This document shows positions 41,081 through 49,065 of a stretch of DNA of 64,000 nt, piece by piece. Within the stretch, counting starts at the first letter, position 1; each line of letters opens with the position of its first letter. The stretch lies in NCBI RefSeq assembly GCF_009604375.1, contig NZ_WEGH01000006.1, forward strand, positions 124,001 through 188,000, in the 5' to 3' direction. The notes beneath the pieces were generated by a model. That model made no database searches and was not told where the DNA came from. It saw only the letters and a program-made list of their open reading frames with translations. The stretch comes from Actinomadura macrotermitis (GTDB lineage: Bacteria; Actinomycetota; Actinomycetes; Streptosporangiales; Streptosporangiaceae). The position numbers and the translations under genes were made by a program.

Positions 41081-42445
41081 ATGGACGACCGGGAACGTGC
41101 ACAGCAGGCCGAAAAGGCCGCCGAGCTGGCGGTGGAACTGACCGCCGGGGACGTGCGCGGGGTCGCGCTGACCTTCGTGGACACCAGCGGGATCACCCGG
41201 AGCAAGGCCGTCCCGGTGGCCCGGCTGGAGCACGCGGCGGCCTGGGGCGTCGGCGCGTCGCCGTGCTTCGACACCTTCCTGCTCGACGACTCGATCGTGC
41301 CGGCCCGCTTCACCGGCGGCGTCGTCGGCGACCTGCGGCTGCACCCGGTGCTGGACCGGCTGACGCCGTTGTCCGCGCTGCCCGGCTGGGCCTGGGCGCC
41401 CGCCGCCCGCTACGCCCAGGACGGCACCGCGCACCCGGTGGACGGCCGCACCGTGCTGCGCCGCGCGGCCGGCCGCCTCGCCGACGAGGGCCTGACGGTG
41501 CGGGCCGCGTTCGAGGTGGAGTGGACGATCTCCCAGGGCGGCCCCGACGAGTTCGTCCCCGCCTGCCACGGCCCGGCCTACGGCATGGCGCGGCTCACCG
41601 AGCAGGCCGGATACCTCAGCGATCTGCTGGAGGCGCTCGCGGCGAGCGGCGTGGCGGTGGAGCAGATCCACCCCGAGTACGCGGCCGGGCAGTACGAGGT
41701 GTCGGTCGCGGCCGAGGAGCCCGTCGGCGCCGCCGACACCACCGTCCTGGTCCGCGAGACGATCCGCGCGGTGTCGCAGGCCCACGGCCTGCGGGCGTCG
41801 TTCTCGCCGAAGGTGGCCGCCGGGGCGGTCGGCAACGGCGGGCACGTCCACCTCAGCCTGTGGCGGGACGGCCGCAACCTGATGGCGGGCGGCGCGGCGG
41901 CGGCCGGGATGACCGGGACGGGGGAGGCGTTCGCCGCCGGGATCCTGGAGCGGCTGCCCGCGCTGCTCGCCCTCGGCGCGCCGTCGGTGGCCAGTTACCT
42001 GCGGCTGGTCCCCTCGCACTGGGCGGGCGCGTACGCGTGCTGGGGCCCGGAGAACCGGGAGGCGGCGCTGCGCTTCATCACCGGCCCGGCCGGGTCGTCG
42101 GCGCAGGCGGCGAACCTGGAGGTCAAGTGCTTCGACGCGACCGCCAACCCCTGCTTCGCGCTCGCCGGGCTGCTCGCGGCGGGCTCCGCGGGCATCACGG
42201 AGGGGCGGACGCTGCCCGCTCCGGTGGCCGGCGACCCGGCCCTGGCCGCCGAGGCCGGGCGGCCGGCGCGGCTGCCGTCCTCGCTGGAGGAGGCGGTGCG
42301 GGCGTTCGAGGGCGACCCGGTGCTGCGCGCCGCGCTCGGCGAGGCGGTGATCGACACCGTGGCGGCGGTGCGGCGCGGCGAGATCGCCCTGTTCGCCGGT
42401 GCCACCGACGAGGAGATCGTCGCGGCGACCCGGTACCGGCACTGA
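41081..42445 (+). CDS. Glutamine-synthetase-like amide ligase (FluG C-domain/gamma-glutamylamine synthetase type)
   Basis: 454 residues. Beta-grasp start VRGVALTFVDTSGITRSKAV; catalytic domain with RAAFEVEWTI (metal Glu), EYAAGQYEVSV, GNGGHVHLSLW (metal His) and LEVKCFDATANPCFALAG. It lacks the Tyr adenylylation loop of GlnA type I, and the substrate loop differs, so it is a GS-like ligase joining glutamate to an amine rather than true glutamine synthetase. It faces the amidohydrolase gene across 80 bp containing both promoters. Role proposed: gamma-glutamylation of an amine, with the amidohydrolase removing or processing the group. Confidence 0.85.
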   Translation: MDDRERAQQAEKAAELAVELTAGDVRGVALTFVDTSGITRSKAVPVARLEHAAAWGVGASPCFDTFLLDDSIVPARFTGGVVGDLRLHPVLDRLTPLSALPGWAWAPAARYAQDGTAHPVDGRTVLRRAAGRLADEGLTVRAAFEVEWTISQGGPDEFVPACHGPAYGMARLTEQAGYLSDLLEALAASGVAVEQIHPEYAAGQYEVSVAAEEPVGAADTTVLVRETIRAVSQAHGLRASFSPKVAAGAVGNGGHVHLSLWRDGRNLMAGGAAAAGMTGTGEAFAAGILERLPALLALGAPSVASYLRLVPSHWAGAYACWGPENREAALRFITGPAGSSAQAANLEVKCFDATANPCFALAGLLAAGSAGITEGRTLPAPVAGDPALAAEAGRPARLPSSLEEAVRAFEGDPVLRAALGEAVIDTVAAVRRGEIALFAGATDEEIVAATRYRH

Positions 42446-42499
42446 TCGCTTCCGCGTAAGGGGTGAAGATAGGATCCTCCTTACCGAAGGGAGGGCCGC

Positions 42500-43030
42500 G
42501 TGCCGACCACCGGGTACCGCAGCCAAGGTGTGGCCGCCGCCGTGGCGCTGGTGAACGCCGTCACCGTCACGGGCGACGACGGCGACGAGGCGCTGCGCGC
42601 GCTCCTGCGCGAGCACGGCTTCGCCTGGCGGGAGTTCACCCCCGAGGAGGCCGGCCTCTACCGGGACTGGGCGCGTACGCTGCGGCCGTTCTTCGAGGCG
42701 GCCGAACTCGCCGACGCCGTCGCGCTGCTCAACGAGCTGTTGCTGCGCATCCCCATGAACCCGCATCTGTCCGTGCACGACGGGCATGGGCTGCACCTGC
42801 ACTACGCCCCGCCCTCGGCGGGCCTGCTCGCCCGGTTCCGGGCGAGTACACTGATGTGGTTGGCGGCCCTGGTGTGCGAGCACGGCCTCGGCCGCACGGG
42901 CGTGTGCGCCGCGCAAGGCTGTGCGCGCGTCTACGCCGACACCTCCAGGGCCGGTCGGCGGCGGTTCTGCTCAGAGAGCTGTGCGAACCGCACCAACGTC
43001 GCGGCGTTCCGCGCCCGGCGCCGAATGTGA
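42500..43030 (+). CDS. CGNR zinc-finger protein (ABATE domain)
   Basis: 176 residues from GTG with a GGGAGG ribosome-binding site. N-terminal ABATE-type helical ligand domain with DDGDEALRALLREHGF, and a C-terminal CGNR zinc finger GVCAAQGCARVYADTS...RRFCSESCANRTNVAAFRARR; the CGNR motif reads CANR. These are predicted stress-responsive transcription factors of actinobacteria. It follows the GS-like gene by 54 bp in the same orientation and could be co-transcribed or have its own promoter. Confidence 0.88.
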   Translation: MPTTGYRSQGVAAAVALVNAVTVTGDDGDEALRALLREHGFAWREFTPEEAGLYRDWARTLRPFFEAAELADAVALLNELLLRIPMNPHLSVHDGHGLHLHYAPPSAGLLARFRASTLMWLAALVCEHGLGRTGVCAAQGCARVYADTSRAGRRRFCSESCANRTNVAAFRARRRM

Positions 43031-43264
43031 CCTGAACCTCTTTACCGTCCTTTGCCGTCCGCTGGGGATTATCCGCCTCCCCGATGGCTTTGGTATCCGT
43101 GTGCCCCCCGATCTCTTTGGGCACCGTCCGTTGTGACGGCTCGACCGTTACGCGTTGACCGTTACGACCTGACAATCCGTCCGCTGCGAAGCCGACCCAC
43201 GGGATTTATGCGCACCGTTTTCTTCCGTCCTGTCCGTCCTGCACGTTCCGCTCCCACCGACCGG

Positions 43265-44581
43265 ATGCCGGTGGAGGTGACGAGCGAGACGCAGACGAAC
43301 GTCGCCCGCGTCACCCGCCTCACGTTCACCTCGATGGCCGCCTATCTGCTGGCGCTGTGGATCCTGCCGAAGGGCGTCCCGGCGCCGCTGCTGGCGCCGC
43401 TGACCGCGCTGCTGGTGGTCCAGGTCTCCTTCTACGAGACGATCCGCTCGGGCTTCTGGCGGGTGGCGGCGGTGACCTCGGGGGTGCTGCTGGCGGTGCT
43501 GTTCGCCGGCACCGTCGGGTTCTCCTGGTGGAGCCTCGGCCTGACGATCCTGGCGGCGCTGGTCGTCGGGCACCTGCTGCCGGTCGGCGACCAGATGCTG
43601 GAGGTGCCGATCAGCGCGATGCTGATCTTCGCGCTGGGCGCGGCCAACGAGAGCGCCGCCACCGAGCGGGTGGTGGAGACCCTCATCGGCGCGGGCACCG
43701 GGCTCGCCGCGAGCATCCTGCTGCCCGCGGTGCGGATCCGGCCGGCCGCCGACGCGCTGCAGAACCTGGCCGACAAGCTGTCCTCGCTCATCCGGACCGT
43801 CGGCCGCGAGCTGCCGGCGGACTTCACCCCCGCGACGGCCGACAACTGGGAGCGCACCGCCACGACCCTGTTCGGCGAGATCGGCCGGACCGACCACGCG
43901 CTCGCCGCCGCCGAGCACAGCGTCCGGCTGAACCCGCGAGCCCGGCGCCTGGTGGACGCCGGCGCGGCGCTGCGCAACGGCGTGGAGACGATGGAGCACT
44001 TCACCCTGTCGCTGCGCGGCCTCACCCGGGCCCTCGCCGACGCCGCGCACCTGGAGCCCGAGGGCGGGCCCCGCCCGCTGGACGAGGAGCCGATCCGGGC
44101 CGGCCTCGCCGAGACCATGGGGGAGATCGCCGCCAGCGTCTCGGCCTACGGCCTGCTCGCCCGCTCCGACCTGGCCGTGGACGCCGACCCCGGCCACGCC
44201 GAACGGCAGCTGGACGAGCACATCCGGGCCGCCCGCAGCAGCCGCGACCGGCTGGCCCGGCTGCTGCGCGACCCCGCCGTGGGCGACGCCCGGTGGGCGC
44301 TGTACGGCGAGATCCTCATGCAGGTGGACCGGCTGATCGAGCAGCTGCGGGTGGAGCACCGGGTGCACGCGCGCGAGCAGTGGCGCGGCCGCCGGGGCGT
44401 GACCCGGCACCTGCCCGCCCGGCCCGCCCGGGTGGTGGACATCGCCGGGACGGGGCTGCGCCGGGCCGCGCAGACCGCCGCCGACGCCGCCGAGCGCAGC
44501 GCCGCGGCCGCCGACCTCGGCATCGTGCCCTGGCGCCCCCGCCAGACCGCGCACTCCCACCACCACCCGCACCGCCGCTGA
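43265..44581 (+). CDS. FUSC/aromatic-acid-exporter-type membrane protein
   Basis: 438 residues from ATG at 43265; ATG at 43208 would add 19 residues, neither has a strong ribosome-binding site. N-terminal half-repeat of about five membrane helices (AAYLLALWILP, VAAVTSGVLLAVLFAGTVGF, LGLTILAALVVGHLLP, VPISAMLIFALGA, LIGAGTGLAASILLPAV), then a long soluble helical region (~160-400) and a His-rich end (SHHHPHRR). Members export aromatic acids or lipids or influence the cell wall. Here the protein holds one FUSC half, so it should dimerise. The upstream 234-bp gap is less GC-rich and holds a GACCGTTACG direct repeat. Confidence 0.8.
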   Translation: MPVEVTSETQTNVARVTRLTFTSMAAYLLALWILPKGVPAPLLAPLTALLVVQVSFYETIRSGFWRVAAVTSGVLLAVLFAGTVGFSWWSLGLTILAALVVGHLLPVGDQMLEVPISAMLIFALGAANESAATERVVETLIGAGTGLAASILLPAVRIRPAADALQNLADKLSSLIRTVGRELPADFTPATADNWERTATTLFGEIGRTDHALAAAEHSVRLNPRARRLVDAGAALRNGVETMEHFTLSLRGLTRALADAAHLEPEGGPRPLDEEPIRAGLAETMGEIAASVSAYGLLARSDLAVDADPGHAERQLDEHIRAARSSRDRLARLLRDPAVGDARWALYGEILMQVDRLIEQLRVEHRVHAREQWRGRRGVTRHLPARPARVVDIAGTGLRRAAQTAADAAERSAAAADLGIVPWRPRQTAHSHHHPHRR

Positions 44582-44609
44582 GCGCCGCGCCCGGCTAGGG
44601 TCGCTGATC

Positions 44610-45149
44610 ATGACGACGCGCATCCTGATGATCTGCGGCAGCCTGCGGGCCGGTTCGACCAACGAGGCCGCGCTGCGCACCGCGCTGGAGGTCCTGCCGC
44701 CCGGCGCGGCCGGCGAGCTGTACGCCGGGCTCGGCGACCTGCCGCACTTCAACCCCGACGACGACCGCGACCCGCTGCACCCGGCCGTCGCGGCGCTGCG
44801 CGCGGCGATCGGCGCCGCGGACGCGCTGCTGTTCTGCACCCCCGAGTACGCCGGGGCGCTGCCCGGCTCGTTCAAGAACCTGCTGGACTGGACGATCGGC
44901 GGCGGCGAGATGCACGAGCGGCCCGTCGCCTGGATCAACGTCGCCTCCCCCGCCGCGCCGACGGGCGGCGGCGACGCGCACGCCTCGCTGCGCAAGGTCC
45001 TCGGCTACGCCTCCGCCGGCATCGTCGAGAAGGCGTGCGCGCGGATCCCGGTCACCCGCCGCGACGTCGGCCCGGACGGGCTGGTGCACGACCCGGCGAT
45101 CCGCGCGCGGATCGCCGACGCGGTGACCGCGCTCGTCGCCTCCCGCTGA
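44610..45149 (+). CDS. NADPH-dependent FMN reductase family protein
   Basis: 179 residues. Phosphate-binding loop CGSLRAGSTNEAALRTAL near the N-terminus, and LFCTPEYAGALPGSFKNLLDW, the flavin-site motif of the SsuE/ChrR/azoreductase-like flavodoxin fold, in the middle. The enzyme should reduce FMN or a quinone, chromate or nitro compound with NADPH in the cytosol. It lies 28 bp after the FUSC gene. A long-loop inverted repeat (45170-45180 with 45207-45217) follows. Confidence 0.9.
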   Translation: MTTRILMICGSLRAGSTNEAALRTALEVLPPGAAGELYAGLGDLPHFNPDDDRDPLHPAVAALRAAIGAADALLFCTPEYAGALPGSFKNLLDWTIGGGEMHERPVAWINVASPAAPTGGGDAHASLRKVLGYASAGIVEKACARIPVTRRDVGPDGLVHDPAIRARIADAVTALVASR

Positions 45150-45169
45150 GCGCGGGCGGCACCCTGGGC

Positions 45170-45217
45170 GAAGGCGGGCCTTGGGCCGTGACCGGCATCG
45201 CGCCGGGGCCCGCCTTC
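45170..45217 (+). terminator. Possible terminator: 11-bp inverted repeat with a 26-nt loop
   Basis: GAAGGCGGGCC (45170-45180) pairs perfectly with 45207-45217; the loop contains a further CCGG/CCGG pairing. It lies 20 bp after the FMN-reductase stop codon and before the TetR promoter. The long loop makes the call uncertain. Confidence 0.45.
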
Positions 45218-45282
45218 CCGTTCGCCGCCGCGGTCGAGTGCCGCACCTCCTGCTGATCTCCACCCGTTTTCGAGGAGCCGCT

Positions 45283-45311
45283 TCCCAAAACTAGGTAGAC
45301 CGGTCTACTGT
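45283..45311 (+). promoter_or_regulatory. TetR-gene promoter with leaderless start
   Basis: TTCCCA (45283-45288), 17-nt spacer, TACTGT (45306-45311). The predicted transcription start, about 7 nt on, coincides with the ATG at 45319, so the transcript is probably leaderless. The -10 box overlaps the palindrome at 45295-45308. Confidence 0.6.
45295..45308. promoter_or_regulatory. TetR-family operator GTAGACCGGTCTAC
   Basis: A perfect 14-bp palindrome inside the TetR-gene promoter. The TAGACC-GGTCTA core matches the operator type of LmrA/YxaF-like TetR repressors, the subfamily of the protein encoded just downstream, so autorepression of the TetR-MBL operon is expected. Confidence 0.75.
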
Positions 45312-45318
45312 GTCGGTC

Positions 45319-45909
45319 ATGGCACCCCACGGCGAGACCCGCGACCGCGTCCTGCACACGGCGGCGGACCTGTTCCAGCGGCAGGGCTACCACGGCACCG
45401 GCCTCAACCAGGTCCTCGCCGAGAGCGGCGCCCCAAAAGGGTCGCTGTACTTCCACTTCCCCGGCGGCAAGGAGCAGCTCGCCGCCGACGCGCTGCGCCT
45501 GTCGGGCGCCGAGCTGGCCGGCGAGCTGGCCCGCGCGGCGGCCGGCGTGACCGGCGCCCGCGAGGGGATCACCGCGCTCGGCGAGCACTTCGCGCGCTCG
45601 CTGGAGGAGTCCGACTACACCAAGGGCTGCCCGCTCGCCACGGTCGCGCTGGAGACCTCCAGCGCGAGCGCGGAGATCCGCGGCGCCTGCGACAGCGCCT
45701 ACGGCGCCTGGCTGGACGGCATCGAGGGCGCGCTGCGCCGGTGGGGCGTGCCCGCCGGCGAGGCCGGGCCGCTCGCGGTGCTGGTGCTGTCGTCCCTGCA
45801 AGGAGCGATCATGCTCGCCCGGGTGCGGCGGGACGCCTCGCTCATCCGCACCGTCGCCCGGCGGCTCGGCGACCAGGCCGCCGCCCTCTCCCCCCACCAG
45901 GAGTCCTGA
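45319..45909 (+). CDS. TetR-family repressor, LmrA/YxaF-like
   Basis: 196 residues from ATG at 45319 (GTG at 45310 would put the start inside the promoter). HTH: TRDRVLHTAADLFQRQGYHG and GAPKGSLYFHFPGGKEQLAA. The C-terminal domain with KGCPLATVALETSS and ALRRWGVPAGEA is that of the LmrA/YxaF branch. It probably represses its own operon through the palindrome at 45295. The stop codon overlaps the ATG of the MBL hydrolase (TGATG), so the hydrolase is in the same regulon and may act on the inducer. Confidence 0.9.
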   Translation: MAPHGETRDRVLHTAADLFQRQGYHGTGLNQVLAESGAPKGSLYFHFPGGKEQLAADALRLSGAELAGELARAAAGVTGAREGITALGEHFARSLEESDYTKGCPLATVALETSSASAEIRGACDSAYGAWLDGIEGALRRWGVPAGEAGPLAVLVLSSLQGAIMLARVRRDASLIRTVARRLGDQAAALSPHQES

Positions 45910-46703
45910 TGCGCGTGCACCACCTGAACTGCGGCTCGCTCTCCCTGATCGAGCCCGTCGACGGGCCGTACGGGCCGGCCCGCGCCGTCTGCCACTGCCT
46001 GCTGATCGAGACCGGCGCCTCCGGGCTGGTCCTGGTCGACACCGGGATCGGCACCCACGACATCGCCCGGCCCGAGGAGCGGCTCGGCGCGGACTGGATC
46101 ACCTACGCCGGCCCCGTCCTGGACCCCGCCGAGACCGCGCTGCACCAGGTGCGGGCGCTCGGGTACGCGGCGGACGACGTCCGCCACATCCTGGTGACCC
46201 ACCTGCACAACGACCACATCGGCGGCCTCGCCGACTTCCCGGACGCGACCGTGCACCTGCACGAGGCCGAGTACGCCGACGCGGTGACCGGCCCGGGGGC
46301 CGCCGCGCACGCCGCGCAGCTCGCCCACGGGCCGCGCTGGCGGACCTACAGCGAGGACGCGGGCGAGGAGTGGAACGGCTTCCACGGGGTGCGCCCGTTC
46401 GAGGGGCTGCCGCCGGAGATCCTGCTGGTCCCGATGGGCGGGCACACGCCGGGCCACATCGGGGTCGCGGTGCACGCCGGGGACCGCACGCTGCTGCACG
46501 CGGGCGACACCTACTTCTACCACGGCGAGGTGGACCGCCCCGATCCCGTCGTGCACCCCCTGATGAACCTGATCCAGGAGGGCGCCGAGACCGACCGGGA
46601 GCTGCGGCTGGCCAACGTCGACCAGCTGCGCGAGCTGGTCGCCAAGGGCACGGTCGAGGTGTTCTCCGCGCACGACCCGTGGGAGCTCAGCCGCCTTCGC
46701 TGA
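45909..46703 (+). CDS. Metallo-beta-lactamase-fold hydrolase
   Basis: 264 residues. Zinc motif HLHNDHIGG (HXHXDH), a downstream GGHTPGHIG His and the bridging Asp in LLHAGDTYFY are all present, as is the C-terminal FSAHDPWEL. Domain layout resembles quorum-lactonase/AHL-lactonase-like MBL hydrolases, but the substrate is unknown. Translationally coupled to the LmrA-like TetR gene, suggesting detoxification of the compound sensed by the repressor. Its 3' end overlaps the convergent helicase gene by 17 bp. Confidence 0.88.
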   Translation: MRVHHLNCGSLSLIEPVDGPYGPARAVCHCLLIETGASGLVLVDTGIGTHDIARPEERLGADWITYAGPVLDPAETALHQVRALGYAADDVRHILVTHLHNDHIGGLADFPDATVHLHEAEYADAVTGPGAAAHAAQLAHGPRWRTYSEDAGEEWNGFHGVRPFEGLPPEILLVPMGGHTPGHIGVAVHAGDRTLLHAGDTYFYHGEVDRPDPVVHPLMNLIQEGAETDRELRLANVDQLRELVAKGTVEVFSAHDPWELSRLR

Positions 46704-48945
46704 GCCGGTGGGCGAGGGCCGTGTGGCGACGGCCCGCGCCCGCCGTGCGGACGGCGGCGGCGAGCGCCCGGCGCGACCCGACCAGGACCACCAGCTTCTT
46801 GGCCCGGGTGATGCCGGTGTAGAGCAGGTTGCGCTGCAGCATCATCCACGAGCTGGTCGTCAGCGGGACGACGACCGCCGGGTACTCGCTGCCCTGGCTG
46901 CGGTGGATGGTGATGGCGTAGGCGTGGGTCAGCTCGTCGAGCTCGTCGAAGGAGTAGTCGACGAGCTCGTCCTCGTCGGTGCGGACCGTCAGGGAGTGCT
47001 CCTCCAGCGACACCGCGGTGACGACGCCGACGGTGCCGTTGAAGACGCCCGCCTCGCCCTTGTCGTAGTTGTTGCGCAGCTGGGTGACCTTGTCGCCGAC
47101 GCGGAACACCCGCCCGCCGTAGCGGCGTTCGGGCGCCCGCTCGTCGTGCGGGGTGAGGACCTCCTGGAGGCGGCTGTTCAGCGCGCCCGCGCCGGCCGGG
47201 CCCCGGTGCATCGGGGTGAGGACCTGCACGTCGCGGCGGGCGTCCAGGCCGAACCTGCGCGGGATGCGGTTGGCGACCACGTCGACGGTCAGCTCGGCGG
47301 CCTCCTCGGCCTCCTCGCAGGGGAACAGGAAGAAGTCGGGGTAGCCGCGGGTGTGCGGGTTCTCGCCGGCGTTGACGCGGTGCGCGTTGACGACGATGCC
47401 CGACTCCTGCGCCTGCCGGAAGATCCGGGTGAGCCGGACCCGGGGGATGACGTCCGCGCCGAGCAGGTCGGCCAGCACCTCGCCGGCGCCGACCGAGGGC
47501 AGCTGGTCCACGTCGCCGACCAGCAGCAGGTGGGCGCCGCGCGGCACCGCCTTGACCAGCTTGTTGGCCAGGATCAGGTCGACCATCGAGCTCTCGTCGA
47601 CCACGACCAGGTCGGCGTCCAGCGGGTCGTCCTGGTCGTAGCGGGCGTCGCCGCCGGGCTGCAGCTGGAGCAGCCGGTGCACGGTGGCGGCCTCGTGGCC
47701 GGTCAGCTCGGCCAGCCGCTTGGCGGCCCGCCCGGTCGGCGCCACCAGCACGATCTTGGCGTTGCGGGCGGCGGCGAGCGCCACGATGGAGCGGACGGTG
47801 AAGCTCTTGCCGCAGCCGGGGCCGCCGGTCAGCACCGCGACCTTGCTGGTCAGCGCGAGCCGGACCGCCTCCTCCTGCTCAGGCGCGAGCTCCACGCCGG
47901 TCTGCCGCCGCAGCCAGCCGAGGGCCCGGTCCCAGTCGACGTCCGCGAACGCCTTCAGCCGGTCGTGACCGGCCTCCAGCAGCTCGCGCAGCCCCCGCGC
48001 CAGGGAGCGCTCGGCGCGGTGGAACGGCAGCAGGTAGACGGCGGGGATGGACGCGGCGTCCGCGCCCTCGCCGGGGATGCGCTCGCGGACGACGCCCTCC
48101 TGCGCGACCAGGTCGTCCAGCGCCGGGCCGATCAGCGCGCGCGGCACGTCCAGGATCTTCTCGGCGGCGGTGATCAGGTTCGGCTCGGGCAGGAAGCAGT
48201 GCCCGTTGTCGGCGCCCTCCGACAGGGTGTACTGCAGCCCCGCCTTGATCCGCTCGGGGCTGTCGTGCGGGATGCCGACGGCCTGCGCGATCGTGTCGGC
48301 GGTCTTGAAGCCGATCCCCCACACCTCGCTCGCCAGCCGGTAGGGCTCGCGGCGGACGGTGTCGATGGAGGCGTCGCCGTACTGCTTGTAGACGCGCACC
48401 GCGAGCGAGGTGGAGACGCCGACGCCCTGCAGGAAGACCATGACCTCCTTGATGGCCTTCTGCTCCTCCCACGCCTCGGCGATGCGCTTGGTGCGCTTGG
48501 CGCCGAGGCCGCGCACCTCCACCAGCCGGCCCGGCTCCTCCTCGATGATCCGCAGGATATCGACGCCGAAGTGCTCCACCATCCGGTCGGCCATCACCGG
48601 CCCGATCCCCTTGATCATCCCGGAGCCGAGGTAGCGGCGCAGGCCCTGCACGGTGGCGGGCAGCACGGTGGTATAGGAGTCGGCCTCGAACTGCTTGCCG
48701 TACTTGGGGTGCGAGCGCCACCGGCCGGTCAGCCGCAGGCTCTCCCCCACCTGCGCGCCGAGCAGCGCGCCGACGACGGTCAGCAGGTCGTCGCCGTACC
48801 CGCCGCCCTTGCCGGTGGCGACCCGCGCGACGGTGTAGCCGGTGTCCTCGTTGGCGTAGGTGATCCGTTCCAGCACGGCCTCCAGCACCACCGGCCTCGG
48901 CGCGTGCGGAGCGGGATTCGGGGAGGGGCTCGCCACGGAACACAT
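46687..48945 (-). CDS. recD2: RecD2-type ATP-dependent DNA helicase (SF1B)
   Basis: 752 residues. N-terminal OB-like and helix-hairpin-helix region (GMIKGIGPVMADRMVEHFG, EVRGLGAKRTKRIAEAW) typical of RecD2, then SF1 motifs: Walker A TGGPGCGKSFTVRSI, LVAPTGRAAKRLAELTG, Walker B VVVDESSMVDL, GDVDQLPSVGAGEVLADL, LTRIFRQAQ, and C-terminal YAITIHRSQGSEYPAVVVPL with LLYTGITRAKKLVVLVG. RecD2 is a 5'-3' helicase in bacteria lacking RecBC, involved in repair and replication-fork stability. Convergent with the MBL gene, divergent from the M28 peptidase gene. Confidence 0.93.
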   Translation of the reverse strand: MCSVASPSPNPAPHAPRPVVLEAVLERITYANEDTGYTVARVATGKGGGYGDDLLTVVGALLGAQVGESLRLTGRWRSHPKYGKQFEADSYTTVLPATVQGLRRYLGSGMIKGIGPVMADRMVEHFGVDILRIIEEEPGRLVEVRGLGAKRTKRIAEAWEEQKAIKEVMVFLQGVGVSTSLAVRVYKQYGDASIDTVRREPYRLASEVWGIGFKTADTIAQAVGIPHDSPERIKAGLQYTLSEGADNGHCFLPEPNLITAAEKILDVPRALIGPALDDLVAQEGVVRERIPGEGADAASIPAVYLLPFHRAERSLARGLRELLEAGHDRLKAFADVDWDRALGWLRRQTGVELAPEQEEAVRLALTSKVAVLTGGPGCGKSFTVRSIVALAAARNAKIVLVAPTGRAAKRLAELTGHEAATVHRLLQLQPGGDARYDQDDPLDADLVVVDESSMVDLILANKLVKAVPRGAHLLLVGDVDQLPSVGAGEVLADLLGADVIPRVRLTRIFRQAQESGIVVNAHRVNAGENPHTRGYPDFFLFPCEEAEEAAELTVDVVANRIPRRFGLDARRDVQVLTPMHRGPAGAGALNSRLQEVLTPHDERAPERRYGGRVFRVGDKVTQLRNNYDKGEAGVFNGTVGVVTAVSLEEHSLTVRTDEDELVDYSFDELDELTHAYAITIHRSQGSEYPAVVVPLTTSSWMMLQRNLLYTGITRAKKLVVLVGSRRALAAAVRTAGAGRRHTALAHRLSEGG

Positions 48946-49065
48946 GATGCCCGCTGCCTACGACGACCCCCAAGTGGCCGCATCCGGCAGGGCGGCTGGA
49001 TTTCACGATCATCACGACGTACGTTCCGGGCGCACCCGTACCACGAGTACCGGGAGGTACCCCAG

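Noticed and set aside
42500-43030. Defence-associated zinc-finger nuclease
   Set aside because: The Cys pattern and CANR motif fit the CGNR regulator family; no nuclease motif is present.
46708-49065. Long upstream extension of the M28 peptidase frame (about 785 codons) across the helicase gene
   Set aside because: It is the antisense shadow of the RecD2-type helicase; the signal peptide and ribosome-binding site fix the real start at 49066.
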